Shown here: in pieces, positions 12,101 to 23,824 of the stretch | Layout of the letters: each line of letters opens with the position of its first letter | Numbering within the stretch: the stretch's first letter is position 1 | Assembly: GCA_963377175.1 (NCBI GenBank) | Contig: CAUJNA010000595.1 | Span: 1 to 64,000 of the forward strand | Reading direction: 5' to 3' | Length of the DNA: 64,000 nt | Source of the DNA: Effrenium voratum | Lineage: Eukaryota > Sar > Dinophyceae > Suessiales > Symbiodiniaceae | Translations under genes and position numbers: made by a program | Notes under the pieces: generated by a model | What the model saw: only the letters and a program-made list of their open reading frames with translations | The model's database searches: none | What the model was told of the DNA's origin: nothing

Positions 12101-12768
12101 TCCATGGGCATCAGCAGTCTGCGTATGATTCATTCTTCCCAACCCTATTCGGACCTGAGCGCTTGAATCGTTGATTCATTTGAAACGCACTCACTTCTTA
12201 AAGCACGGTTCTCATCCTACTGCTCTGCAGCCTCACTCAAGTGAGACTCGGTCTTCACATGTTTACGCGACTCTTCAGCAAGCATTTCATCCGCAATCTT
12301 AGGACTATTTACTTGTCCCCTCTTGAAAGGTTTTCGGATTTGGGTCCGTTCCCAATTATTATTTGAGGCGGCCCAAGAGCGAGAAGAAGCCCTTGCTTCC
12401 ACGGTCTGATCTACGCCTGCATCACTTTGCTGGCTTGCCACTCGGGCCCCAACACTTACTCCTCTCCCATATCCAGCTGATCCGGTCTCCCTTGCGACGA
12501 TGCACAAATGGCGGGATCGTCAAAGATTGGCCATTGGACATTGCCCCCTTAGGCTATATGAGGCTGATCTCATGGGCCTTACCGTCCTAGATAGCCCCAC
12601 GTCTTGCAGCACGCGGGATAAACCTACGGCTGACAACCTGAAAATCCCCTTGCGCACGCCTGCGCAGCTCCCCCGAAATGAATGCAATGCCCCACTGGGA
12701 AGCTGCAGACGCTCAGAAAAACGTTTGTTTTGCTGTCCGATCACAATTCTGGGCAGCTTTGCTGGATG
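9140..12768 (-). pseudogene. Decayed intronless gene (probable processed retrogene), function unknown
   Basis: The minus strand holds a chain of open stretches in shifting frames from about 12,786 down to about 9,180. The longest is 274 codons (12,006-11,182) and contains a CSKC pair. At 10,271-10,385 a short stretch reads CPTC, 10 residues, then CIQC, the pattern of a zinc ribbon, and ends in a stop. The 5' end of this minus-strand block coincides with a relict spliced leader (12,769-12,784), which is what a reverse-transcribed, reinserted mRNA would leave. I do not recognise the protein. Frameshifts and stops throughout argue that it is dead. The 3' limit near 9,140 is only where the microsatellite begins; no poly(A) was seen. 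Confidence 0.45.
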
Positions 12769-12784
12769 CTTGAGCCAAAATGGC
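12769..12784 (-). other. Relict dinoflagellate spliced leader (DinoSL)
   Basis: The minus strand reads GCCATTTTGGCTCAAG, identical over 16 bases to the 3' part of the 22-nt dinoflagellate spliced leader, which is trans-spliced onto nuclear mRNAs. The further five bases of the leader (CCGTA) are not matched here. It sits directly upstream of a minus-strand block of decayed coding sequence. Known biology: cDNAs of trans-spliced mRNAs are reinserted in dinoflagellate genomes and keep such relics. Inference: this marks the 5' end of one. Confidence 0.85.
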
Positions 12785-12789
12785 ACCGC

Positions 12790-14340
12790 GTGTGGCTCAC
12801 GCTAAAAATGCTTGCCGCGGGGAAACTATTGACACATCACATCACACAAAAAAACGTCAAATGCATTGTCACATTGCTGCACATTGCGCTGCATTACGCT
12901 ACACACAGTGCGCTACACGCAATGAAGTTGCACTTCGTTGCGTAAGCTGGCATATCAAACACGGTGCGCAAGTTTCAAACCTCCTCAAAAGTTGTCTCAA
13001 ATGCCCACTTGCTCCTTCTCCTTTCGCGCTAAGCTTCTGAGCTTGCTTCCTTTCTTGAGCGGAGCACTCCGGGAGCACTTGCTGCCCTCTGCAGGGTGAA
13101 ACCCAAGGTCAGCACACATTGGCTGGCGCAAGGGGTAACAAGTTCCGAACATCTTCCAAAGGGATGGAACCGGAGTGGTCTAAACCAATTGAAATTTGGG
13201 TTGCGCCCCCCCAAACCAACTACCAATAAGATTGTCAGTAACTCATACAATATCAACGGATCGGCTTCGTGAGGGTCAGAAATGGCCCATTCTGGCGATT
13301 GGACTGGATCCTTCCGGGCGAAAAGATTGAAACGCCAAACTGGAAGTTGAGCCGGGATCCAAATTGAGGCACACCCTCGTCCTAAAACTGATGCAATGAT
13401 CTGAACTTGCTGGTCATCGGTCCAATGTCATCCAGCTCTGGCATCTGCACCCTGGCGCACCGCGTCACGCCGGCGGACCACTGTCAAAAGTGAAGAAACG
13501 AACCCCTTCAAGACAAAAAAAATCAAGCGAGCTCCCAGCCGTAGAAATGGTCGAGCAAGAGCGAAAGGAAAAGCGCGGATCGGAAAACACGCTTGGTATG
13601 AAAACTTGAAAACCTGATTCACAAACATTTGATTTTCGAAACCAAAAAACGACAAGAGGAAAACTGTATATATCTATATACCTTTGCAGACACGAAAGTG
13701 CCAAAAGCTGGTTAGCAACTACAACCTACGAGGTCAAAAGTTACCGTTGCTTCAAATCCAAAAAACACTGAGCTAAACGCAGATTCGAAAACAAAAAGCC
13801 CAGGGCCGAAAGCCAAGAACACGGAATTGCAAACCAAGAAATGCGGATTCGTACGCTCCAAAACGCGGAATAGCAGACGCCCAGTAACAAGGATTTCGGA
13901 AAACTTCGCACGGATTGTGAAAGTAGGAACACTGCTTTGGAAACAGAACAAGCGGGTTTGACGACTAAACAGCCCCTGATTCCACGCTACGGAAACACAA
14001 GGTGCGGAATCCAAGTCAAACATATCAAGGCACCACACACAAGCTCAGAAGGGAAACGTGGCAATGTTCATTGTTGATTCGGCGCTTTTTCTGCCTGAGT
14101 AAGTTTTGAACCGAGGGTAGTGCCGCCTGCAAGAGTGTGAACTCATAACACCTAGCTGAAGATGGCCCTCAAAGGAATCACAAATCCATGAGAGCTGCCC
14201 AAGCTCACCAGCGCCTTTTTCCGTGTTGGTTTAGCCGCACGCCTTCCGCGAACATAAGTTGAGTGGGTTTCTGGGATCTGTCATGACCCGCGTCCCTCAA
14301 CCTATCACGCATCTGGCCTCTTCCGAGGTCTCCGGCTTGA
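12790..14340. other. No gene seen; A-rich imperfect repeats at 13,500-14,000
   Basis: 12,840-12,960 is rich in CACATTGC/CGCTACAC phrases. At 13,560-14,010 the plus strand has loosely repeated AAAACGCGGATTCG phrases interspersed with CAAAAAGCC. Open stretches here (up to 108 codons on the minus strand) are low-complexity and without domains. Confidence 0.35.
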
Positions 14341-15300
14341 GGGTTAGCGTTTAAGCCTGGCGCGCACCTTCCTAAATGATTGAAAGCAAGGTCGCGCCTC
14401 GCGCCTGGGTCCTAGGTTGCCACCGCGGCTATTCCTGCTCGAGTCCTCCAAGCTGTAGCGCTCGATCTTGTGCCCGCGCAGCTGCAACCACAGGGCCCGC
14501 AACAAGAAGTTGTAGCGCGCGCCATCTTGAGTGTTTGCACTTCTGAACCGTTCAATACCTCTTCTTGGGTCCAATGGCGTGTCCGCCGCTCACGGCGCGA
14601 TCTCTCTCCAAGGACACCTCCACGCGCGAAGCCTCAAGACCTGCTGATGGGCCAACATGATGAGCCCAGCCGTCCCCACATAGCACGGAGCGGACTGGCG
14701 CACCACGACGTCCTCGTTGCGCTGTTGGTTCACCTCCAGACCAGCCAGCTTCAACTTCCCGGTCTCCCACTTCCCGAAGCCCTCGAAGCTTTCTTCGCCT
14801 TCTGGCACCGCTCATTGCCCGTTTGTCAACCTCGCTGCCATCGCCCGCTAGCACAAAGACGCACCAGTCGCCATCCTGATGCCTCCAACCTTGTCGAACC
14901 TAATCCTAGCAGCACGCGCCAACCCGTAGAAAGCCTTCCGCAACTTCACCACAAATCCGGGCCATTGGGACCAAACATCGCCCAGTCCGGCGGCGGTCTT
15001 GCCAGTGGGTCTCGCCTGCTCGCAGAAGCCGGCGCGCATCACCAGCTTCGCCGTGAAGCGGGGTTCGCCCTGGTCGTCAGGTTTCCACAACATCACAGAC
15101 TTGCCCGGCTCCGCATGTCTAGCACGCCGCTCAGGTCTGAGCGCTGCTGCCATGCGCCGGATGCGGTTGTTGCACGGTTCGGTGGCTGCCAGCCCAGCTC
15201 CGTTAGCGGAAGGGGTTCGTACTCCTTGGCAAGCTTCTCGACCGTGTCCTTCAGCTTGCCAATGATCGACTCCTCAACTCAAGCGATGTGCTTCGGCCGG
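14340..15300 (-). pseudogene. Wrecked Ty1/copia reverse transcriptase fragment
   Basis: Minus-strand frames contain phrases typical of copia RT. KLRKAFYGLARAARIRFDK (about 14,900-14,960) corresponds to the conserved LxKALYGLxQAxRxWFD segment. Further on, ETGKLKLAGLEVNQQ (about 14,730-14,780) corresponds to the segment after the catalytic loop. Between them LAGDGSEVDK is readable but the YVDD catalytic motif is missing, apparently deleted. Several frameshifts separate the pieces. No LTRs were found around it. The 330-codon frame open on the opposite strand here is an antisense shadow. Confidence 0.6.
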
Positions 15301-17440
15301 GGTCCGATTCCGGACATCCTAGCAAACTTGTGCCCAACTCACCGTAGGTGCCCGCCAAAGAACCACACCGGATCTTGCAGCCACCCGCACACACACTTTG
15401 CCATCTCTACCGCCCAGCTTGAGCTCGGCGCACCTCTTGTGGCAAGTCGAGGAGGTGCGTGATGCTCTTTTCAGCTGCAAACGTGAACTACTACGACGAG
15501 GAGCGCTTCGCCCCAGACGACTACTCGCACTACCAGGAGGCTGCCGGGGGCAGCAAGCGGAAGGCCTTCACGTGGCCGGCAGCCTCGTCACATGCGATTC
15601 GCGCCAAGCTGTCGTCGTTGGTGGGCCCCGGCAAAGGCCAAAGCTCGCATGGAGCTTTTTGACGGGGATGCCCATCTCTCACGTGTTGCGCAATCGGGCG
15701 ATCATGAGCGTAGCTGTTGAGCCGAGTGTCTTCCGAGTGGGACTACAGTAGTTTTTGAAGTTGGAACTCTTGCGGCTGAATCGTCGAGTGCAGTTACTGA
15801 ATTGGGCATCGTAGTTGAGTCGGGGGCTTGAACGTTTTGTGCTGCTTCATTGGGGGTAGTTTTGGAATCGTAGAATCCTGCTACAACCCCCTGGAAGCTA
15901 ACGAAAAAGCAAAACGGGCGGTAGAGGCTTGCAACGCGTTTGGGTTGGGGCCAGCCCCAACAAACCTTTTCCCTATCGGGGGAGCTCTGCCTAATTCGAG
16001 GAAGGTTGGCGCTATGCAACCCACAATCAAATTTGACTATATGTACATATCAGAACTGTACCCAATGGATATGGGAAACTGGCACATTCCTCTTAGTTGC
16101 GTGAACTGTGTGAGTCCTCCAATGTACGGAGCATGTTGATCAACCTAGTCTTAAAAGCCGCGCCTCACTGGCGCTGAATACTTGTCATCCAGGTATTTCA
16201 CAAGCTCGTCAGAGCTGGGGCCTTGGAAAAAACTGCCCCAGCGCCGTTCCAAAGGCTGTATGAGAGATGCACAAAAGGCACACGCTCGGGTTGAGCGCGA
16301 CGGCCCACGGTTAGAATTCACCGACCTGAATCATCTAAGGGAATCTCCTGTCAAGAGCGAGCTGAAACCCGTTTCAGCCCGCAACCTGAGCCGCCAGAGA
16401 TGCCATAGACGGTTTGGATCGTCCGCAGCGCGCTCTGGAAATCTGTGTCCTCAGCAGCACAGACTCAAGAAGTACCTGTGTTGGAGTTTTCAAATTTTCT
16501 CAACACATCTATTTGTTGCGCATTCCGTCTCAGAACCTCCAACCCTTCCATCTACCTGTTCTTTTAACGCAAAAGCATCTGAGGTGTTGAGTTGCATTAA
16601 AACAACAAGCAGGAGCGCGTTGAAGTTTGAGGGTTGGTGGCAAAGGAACACCAACCGCTTTGACAACTGCTAGAGCACAAAGACCCACACTTGCAGTTTT
16701 GGTGGAGCAGCCCATCTGCAAACGTACCGGATATAAAGAATCAAAGCAACAATGAAACAGGCGCCCGCGCAAAAACACAGCCCCCAGCCCCATCTGAATC
16801 TACATCCGTTTCTAGCGCCATCGCCCCAATGTGGCCCTCTGCAACCAGGTCACTAGGGTCAACTCCTCAAGTGTAGCGTGGCGCAGAAACCCGGAAGATG
16901 TCTTCGCAGTCCTTCTTGCCAGCGCTCGACCGCTTTTTGCGTGGAATGGGCGATCGGTGATTGGTGATTGCAGAACGCGCCTGTCTCAGTTTGGGGAGGG
17001 TGCCAAGTTTCACATCGCGCCTCATCGAGGCCTTCTTGCGAGGTACATTGCCAAGACAGACCCTGGCCCATGTCCTCTCGGGTCTGCGGATGAAGCCTCC
17101 TTCCTGCGCAACAGAAAGGACACACCGCAAGTTGCGTTCGCCAGCCTTCTCAACCTTCTCCTCCTCCTTCCGCTCTTCTTGCTGCGTCTCCTCTTGCTCT
17201 CCCCCCCACAAGATCCTGATTTGGGCTTGCAAGCCGAGGGGCGCAGAGAAACAGCTGGATGAGTCAAGAGTGCATACCCAGGATGAGCCCCGTTGAATAC
17301 GTGTGTATACGTGCAAGTATAAGTGTATATGTATGTAGACAGATATTAAAACATACACATATGTAAACACCTATCTACGTGTCTACCTTTTGTTCTGTCT
17401 TCATCTGTTCCCCACCAGGACTCTGCAAAACGAAAAAGGT
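15301..17440. other. Decayed coding-like DNA, no gene assignable
   Basis: Many short frames of 60-167 codons lie on both strands. The minus strand at 17,370-16,867 has a charged EEETQQEERKEEEK-type stretch that could be a helix from a dead protein, but no domain is recognisable. Positions 17,300-17,390 are a GTATAC/ACATAC-rich microsatellite-like patch. Confidence 0.3.
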
Positions 17441-17800
17441 AAACCGATTGAACTCTTTCTCAAAGGAAAGGTCAGACCCGAAACCGAATAAACCGTTCAA
17501 GCTGCAGAATCCGTTGGAACCTTCTCCCTAAAAACCGTTTAAACCCTCTCTCTACAAGGAAAGGTCTGGGCCCAAAACCGTTTAAAGCGTTTCAACCCTT
17601 TGAGCCTTCGAGGAAAAGCCTGGCCCCAAAACCGTTTTAACCGTTTAAACCGTTTTAACCGTTTAAACCGTTCGAACCCTTTTTCAAAGGAAAGGCCTGG
17701 GCCCAAAACCGCTTAAGCCGCTTCAACCGTTTGAGCCTTCTCTACCGTTAAAACCGTTTAAACCGGCTGACCCGATTGAACCGTTTAGACCGGTTCAACC
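17441..17800. repeat. Imperfect CCGTTTAAACCG repeats
   Basis: Five or more loosely tandem units combine AAACCGTTTAAACCG blocks with AAGGAAAGGCCTGGGCCC blocks. GTTTAAAC is palindromic and GGGCCC adds another palindrome per unit, so the region is rich in short dyads. Confidence 0.75.
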
Positions 17801-18360
17801 GGGGGTGGCCTTCCTTTGAGGCAGGGCGGTTTGGTCAGAACGGGAGGGGCCTTGCTCTCAACGTTCTACAGTTTCAACGGCCTTTGGGTCCTGATCCTGA
17901 GGGGGCCTTTCCTCTAGGAAAGGTTTACAGTGTTTCTTGCATCTTCTGGCAAACACCAGCCTAGAAATCACTCAGCCTGGGTTCAAAATTCCCTGGCAAG
18001 GTGTAGCCGCTGCTTGCCCCCTTCCCCCAAAGCCAAGCAAAAGGCAGAAAACACCGCAAAATCTTAAATAGGATGTTCTTTTGACAAACAGGGAAATAAT
18101 CCTAGTTGGACGCCCAGAAAAAAGATACTCCAAATAGGTTTCCTGGGTTTCAATTGTAGTTGCGGCGCTTCTGCTTTTTCGTGCTTTAAGGCAAGCAGCA
18201 GGAAACAGGCGCCTACATTGAATTCTGGAAGTAGAAACCCTACTACAATTGTTTCCTTATTTAAAGGGTCACTTTAGAATCTAACTGACAGTTCCAGTTA
18301 AAGACCTTTTACTACACGCCTGCCGAAATGATCTAGAACTATCCGCCGCTCTACTTTTAA
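17801..18360. other. Unique DNA, no gene seen
   Basis: Nothing coding or repetitive was recognised, apart from an imperfect inverted motif around CAATTGTAG (about 18,155 and 18,243). Confidence 0.3.
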
Positions 18361-20740
18361 TCAGCAACTGCGAAAGTGAACGCGGCGCCGGCCTCGCCGG
18401 CCACGACAGCACGAACCCCGCTGGTCAACGCGCAGCCCTCGGGCGTGGACTGCGCAGGTCAACACGCCCAGCCTCCGCCAGCGTGGGCCCCACGCGTCAT
18501 CGCACCCCCGCGCCCCCCCCCCCCCCAATTCCAACACACGCGGCACTGCCCAGGCCGGCCTGCTGCCCCAGGCACTGTTGCACCGCTGCTGCCGAAACAG
18601 CTGCGGGAAAACCAACCTCATGCCAAACCACGAATGAAACTACAGTTTCAAACGTGGGGAAATGCGCGCAAGGGTCTTTCAAGCGAGCAACAACACTAGC
18701 TGCAAATTGCGGGTTTCTTTTGAGAGACATGCTCTGAACAGCATCATGGCTCGGCACATAACCCCGGTCGCATGACTGCGAGACTCATGCTTGTCCACAA
18801 AAGTGTATAGGCAACAGGCAGGCTGTTTCTCATCTTCGACACAAGCTCGCGGCTCTTCGTATTTGCAGGCGCTATCAGCGGTTTCGGAGCCGAGCGGCCA
18901 GCACATGGGCAAGGCACGAAGCAGCGCAGCCTGCCGCTCTGGTGGAGTGTAGTTGTCAAAATGACAAAAAATCCACGCAAGCCCGCCGCCTTAGCCACCA
19001 AAAACACTGGCAAGACCAGCATTCGCCTTTCCTCAGGCTTCAAAGCCAGAAACGCGGGGCTTGTCTTGCCGCACGCCAGCTTCAGGCCCAAGCTGCGAAG
19101 CACGATCCTTCAGCTGCAAGCCTTGCCAAGCGAACAATTCTGCTGCTGTAGTAGGTATGCGTTCCAGGACGGGACCTCTGGCACTCTGGAGCAAGCAAAG
19201 GAAAGGAGCCGTGACAGCTCACCAGAGTTCGGCCCTTCCACTTACAGTGCGGAGCGCCGTCAACAGAAGCACTCCTCATTACTTTCCTGCGTTTCCAGAG
19301 CCTCTGACGTCAACAGGCACTTGTGGCAGTGGCATCCTTCCATCCACGCCACGAGCCAACGAGTCGCATGAAGAGGCACAAGAGCCGTAACAGCAGCGCA
19401 TGCTGTTCGCGCGCAAGAGATCTGTGAATCAGCTCACCCGACTCCCTGCCCTGTTTTCCTAGCAGCGCTGTGTCCAAAAACTTGCAATCCATTGATACGC
19501 TGCCAAATGCCCAGCACACTTTCTAAAGACTCCCACCTCCAGTCCAGAAGGCGAATGTGGAAGGCCCGCAAGTCTGACAATTGCTCCGCGGAACATTCTG
19601 CACACATCTGCTCTCGAATCTCTATACGTCCTTTGTCTGCAAACAAAGCACACACAGCGCGAAGTTCCTGCTCAAAGCTCTTCCACCCAGCACTTCCTGA
19701 AAATATTGCGAAGGGGCCTCTCAAAGACAGTGGGCGGCAGACAATGTCAAGGCTCGCGGGTTGGAAACTGCCAAACGCTGCTCTCCAAGGCCTGGTCAGA
19801 CAGGAAGCCCCGGGTCTCTTCTCTGAACGCTTGCATGATCTCCCGCCCATACTCCAGATGTATCATGCGTGCCGCTTTCACAGAAGCAGGGACACCCTTA
19901 CGGCTTGCAAGGCAGCGACCTCAACCCATGCTCAAAATTTGAAGAGGCATTAAAATTCTTCTCCGTGTGCCCCAGCCCACCAAGCTGCTCCCCCGGCCTC
20001 GCAAGAATGAGTCTCCTCCGTGACGCACTTGAAGTCATAATGCGCTTGTGGCGAAGAGTCAGCCACAAGATACCTGGGCCGCAGATATGCTGGTCTGCGT
20101 CGCCAGGCCTCGCAAAAACTCGCCGACTCAACAAGTGCAGCAGGTCAATCTTAATCGTGATGTGTCGCAAAGAACCTTTACCTGGAGCTGCAAACTGCAT
20201 AGCTTCTTGGTCAGGACAAAGAAGCCGCTTGCAGATATCAAGCACTTCGTAGACCCCCCTCAGAACTTGCAAGCGCAAGGCCAGAAGGCCGCCTCAGGAA
20301 CCTGGATTGGGCGCTGTGTGGGGTTCACGTCTGACGGCGCGTGTCCCCTTTCTTGGAAGGCGCTAAGCCAACGAAGCTTCGAAGGAATCACATTGCGATC
20401 TGCTTTTTGGTCGTTACAATAGAAACCCTTACAATAGCATTGCTCGGTCACAATGTTGCTGTTGTCGTGACGTCCGCCTCTACGACGGCAAGTTCGGCGT
20501 GGCCTCTGGGCATGGCATACATTGCAGCCAGTCTCCTCAACGAAGCACTAAGCACTCCTCACAAACCTTCCGGCGGCGCTTCCTTGACAGTAGGCTTTCT
20601 TGCGCGGCGGCTGGTCAGCGGGTTCAAGTTGACATCTGGCGGGCGGGGGTGGAGCCCCGACTACGCTCTGCGACAATGCACTCACCCGCAACACCGGTTC
20701 GATCGCCTTGAATGCTCTCTTTGATATCACTTACCATCTT
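18361..20740 (-). pseudogene. Decayed coding region, function unknown
   Basis: Overlapping short frames occur on both strands. The minus-strand series (20,730-20,548, 20,451-20,260, 20,278-19,898, 19,850-19,434) looks most protein-like. At 20,600-20,495 the minus strand reads KVCEEC, a stop, then QCMPC, a CxxC...CxxC zinc-binding pattern broken by one in-frame stop. Upstream of this is a basic stretch (SRKRRRK). I recognise no family. It may be another reinserted cDNA, but no spliced-leader relic was found at its 5' side. A run of 14 C lies at 18,514-18,528. Confidence 0.3.
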
Positions 20741-20939
20741 TTCAATTGAGCGACATAGTTCATCTTTACTTTTTACACTGTACTGACAACACTGTACTGA
20801 CAAGAAGTATGCTTTGATCTTTGATTTTGTTTATTCATAACATTTAAATATAGTCATAATTCTTCTGGGGGGGAGTCCATTTGGACAAGGATCGAAGAGG
20901 AAATCCGGTTGGATATTAGGGGGCGGTCCGCGTTTCTTC
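20741..20939. other. Short A/T-rich spacer
   Basis: Contains a direct duplication of ACACTGTACTGACAA near 20,775-20,803. No gene was seen. Confidence 0.35.
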
Positions 20940-21065
20940 TTAATGGGAACGGAATATTCTGCCGGGGCGTCCGCAATTAATTCCTTACTCTCAAGGGGTG
21001 TCTTCAGCCAACTCCGTATTCTCAAGGCACGTCCGCAATTCCGTTTGGAAAAAACTCCCCAAATA
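20940..21065 (+). repeat. First outlying copies of the 31-bp GCGTCCGCAAT satellite
   Basis: Three or so diverged units with CGTCCGCAATTAATTCC and CGTATTCTCAAGG phrases. This is the same family as 22,530-24,760 and 40,042-40,670, here in the orientation reading TTCTCAAGGAGCGTCCGCAA on the plus strand. Confidence 0.7.
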
Positions 21066-21479
21066 GCGGGTTCTTACGATCGAGGGTTCGGGCTCACAAG
21101 CGCTGACCCTGTGCGTAAGAAGTTGTCTTCGACGCAGCAGTCTCGCACGCGCCGCACGGAGGTTCGCGCTATGGTGATGTCTTCTTGCTGGGTCAGGCGC
21201 GTGAAACGGACCTTTCTTCAAAACTGCGCTCTTGCCGCGGCGCCCCGCCGATCCTTGGAGTAGCGTTTTGACGCACAACTCCGTGGCCAGCGCCGCGTTC
21301 TGTGAGACTGCCGAGCGTCTTTCGCGGCGCGCGCAGTATGTTTTGCGCTGACGCCATGACATGCGTGGCAAGCGAAGCATTTTCACAAGCAGTGTCTATG
21401 AATTTCCTGGCAGGCGCAGCGTTTCATTCATTTGCAAGCGTTGCAAGATGAAAGTAAGCCCTCTGCAGAGATCGCGCGT

Positions 21480-22260
21480 GTCAAAGCGCTCTCGCTGCGG
21501 CGCGCGAAGTGTGAAGCGCGCTCCCGCAGCTTCGGCTGCGCAGGTGCAACATTTACGCGCAGAGCTAGTAAGCAAAGCGCACTCCGGCAGCTCCGGCTAG
21601 AAATTCGCAACTTCTAGGTACAAGAGTAGTACGCAAAGTGCACTCCCGCAGCTCCAGCTTGAGTTTCGCAACTTCAACTGATTTTGGCAACTCCGGCTGA
21701 AAGCTCGCAAGATTTAAGTACAAAAGTAGTGCGCGAAGAGCACTCCAGAGCTCCGGCTGTAACATCGCAATTTTTAGGCACACAAGGAGTGCAGGAAGCG
21801 CTGCGGCAGCTCCAGGCAAAAGTAGACGAAGTGCGCTCCGGCAGCTCTAGATCGAAATTGGCAAGTTTCAATTACAAAGGTCGTACGGGAGTGCGCTCCC
21901 GAGCTCCAGCTGCAATTGCAACTTTTAAGTGTCAAAGGAGTGTACGAAGCGCGTTCCCATGGAAGGAGACTCGCAGCTTTTGCATGCAAACTTGTACGCA
22001 AAGCACATTCCCGCAGCCCCGGCTGCAAAAGCACAAATGGCCACGTGCAAAGGTGGCGTGCGAAGCGTGTCCCACAGCTCCAGCTCGGAAATCACAACTT
22101 TGAAGCGCGGAAGTATAGTTCGGCAAGTGCATTCTCGCACCTCCAGCCCGAAAAAGTCGAACTTCAGCACGCGAATTACACATAGCACGAAAATGACAAC
22201 TTGCGACGGCAAAAAACTGCGAAACACACTTCCGCAGCTAAAGCCAGCCAGGCTGCGCAA
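21480..22260 (+). repeat. About 60-bp imperfect tandem repeat (GCTCCAGCT family)
   Basis: About ten diverged units share the order: GCGCACTCCCGCAGCTCC, then a GCTNGAAATTCGCAACTT-like phrase, then AAGTACAAAAGTAGTACG. Open frames occur on both strands because the units are often multiples of three, but the sequence shows no domain. Copies diverge more to the right. Confidence 0.75.
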
Positions 22261-22529
22261 GAGAGGACATGACAGATTTGGCAAGAGAGGTTGCAGAGCA
22301 TCATGAGCAGCATCACGCGCTGCATCTTGCGCAACGTCATGCGACATCATGCGCAACATCCCGCGCACATCACGCACAGCTTCGCGCGCAGCTTCAAGCC
22401 ACAGCATCGCGCGCGCGAGAAGTTGACAGCAGAGATTGCGAAGCATGTTGCTAAGCCGTTTCGTCAGAACTCGCAGAAGCTACGCTTGAGCAGGGACATT
22501 AACTTGTTTACCATTTGTCTCTCAGCAAT
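22261..22529. repeat. Short CATCATGCGCAA-type repeats
   Basis: Loosely periodic (about 12-14 bp) phrases such as GCATCATGAGCA, GCGCAACGTCATGCG and ATCACGCACAGC at 22,290-22,400, then non-repetitive DNA. Confidence 0.5.
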
Positions 22530-22795
22530 TAATTCCTAAAGATCGTCCGCAAACGAATTTTAGTCTCAAGGAGCGTCCGGGATTCATTCCTTTCACTCAG
22601 GGAGCGTCTGCAATTCATTCCTTGTTCCGCACAGAAGCCCGCGATAAGTTATTCATTCGCAAGGAGCGTCCGCAGATATTGCTCCATGCCCAGGCGCATC
22701 CGCAATGAATCCCTTACTCCCGAGGCGCGAGGAGCGTCCGCAATGAGTTCCTTCTTCTCGAGGAGCCTTCGCAATTTAACTTGTTGTTCTGCGTG
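22530..22795 (+). repeat. 31-bp GCGTCCGCAAT satellite, block 2
   Basis: About eight diverged units with AGGAGCGTCCGCAATGA on the plus strand, the same orientation as 20,940-21,065 and 23,430-23,700. Confidence 0.75.
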
Positions 22796-23429
22796 CAACC
22801 ACCGCCATCATGACGCCATACTTTCCTCAGCGTGCGCAATATTCCCTTACGGATGAGGTTCGTTGCCTGTTCGCTCTTTGCGTTCCGGGATTTTCACGCT
22901 AGTACTGGGAATCGTGGATGTCTGTCGAGTTTCAATCCCTGCGCAAACTGTGGTGCCGTATTCGCGCACAGCATATCGGAACGCTCCAATGTTTTGATTG
23001 GCTACGGAACCTTGTTCCAATGTGCTGCCGCTGCACCATTCCACACGTTGAGGCTTTCTTCGCGAGTGATAAAATTGCTCTCTGGCAACATTCCTTGTAG
23101 GAACCAGAAGTGCCACGCGTGGAAATAAGTTTGTGTCTGTCTTGTTTCTTGTTCTGATTCTACAGGTCCACTCATGAGAGATTGTCCATCCATTGCCGTT
23201 TGGCTCAAGGCCTGGCGGATGATAGACCCTGCAAAAGGGCGTACGCCAATTGCTGGTTTGTGGCACTGACGTATATTGCTTCCATCAGGAAACCAAACAC
23301 TGCTATTTACACATTTGGTACCTCTTCAACACACACTCACCCTCAAACGGCTTTGGAGTTGCCCGCCCATTTCTTGGCGCCTCCTGTTTAGTGGCGCTCC
23401 CCGCCCAACTGATCCAAGCAGCGGGTTGT
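22796..23429. other. Decayed unique DNA with a spliced-leader-like site
   Basis: A minus-strand frame of 139 codons (23,266-22,847) and several plus-strand frames of about 70 codons occur, with no recognised domain. The plus strand at 23,199-23,209 reads TTTGGCTCAAG, the last 11 bases of the DinoSL, preceded by CCATTGCCG. It may mark another reinserted cDNA running rightwards that was soon truncated by the satellite at 23,430. Confidence 0.4.
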
Positions 23430-23700
23430 TGCGATCTTCCCAACGAGCGTCTGCAATGAATCCATTGTTCTCAAGAAGAGTCCGCACCTTATGAACAAGG
23501 AGCGTCCGCAATGAGTTTGAAATTCCGCAACTAAGCGTCCGCAGTGAACTCCAAATTGTCAAGGAGTGTTCGGTTCTGAACGAGCGTCCGCAAATGTTTC
23601 CTTATTCTCAACGAGAGTCCGAAATTGATTTTTTATTCTCAAGGAGCCTCCGATTTTTTGTTCCCTATTATTCCTTTGGAGCGTCCTCAGTTCATGCCGT
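23430..23700 (+). repeat. 31-bp GCGTCCGCAAT satellite, block 3
   Basis: About eight units with AAGGAGCGTCCGCAATGA, plus orientation. Just to the right the same family continues in the opposite orientation, so 23,430-24,760 is a large, loose inverted repeat. Confidence 0.8.
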
Positions 23701-23824
23701 AGCAGTCAGAACAATCTAACGTGTGAAGAAGGTTCCTTTCCGATCGGATTTGTGCGCTCCTCGTGCAAGATGCTTTCCCAGTGCGCAAGGCCTAAAGATT
23801 AAAACTGGTCCGGCTGGCTGAGAC

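Noticed and set aside
14470..15462. 330-codon plus-strand frame
   Set aside because: Antisense to a minus-strand copia RT remnant; GC-rich composition removes stops. No domain on the plus strand.
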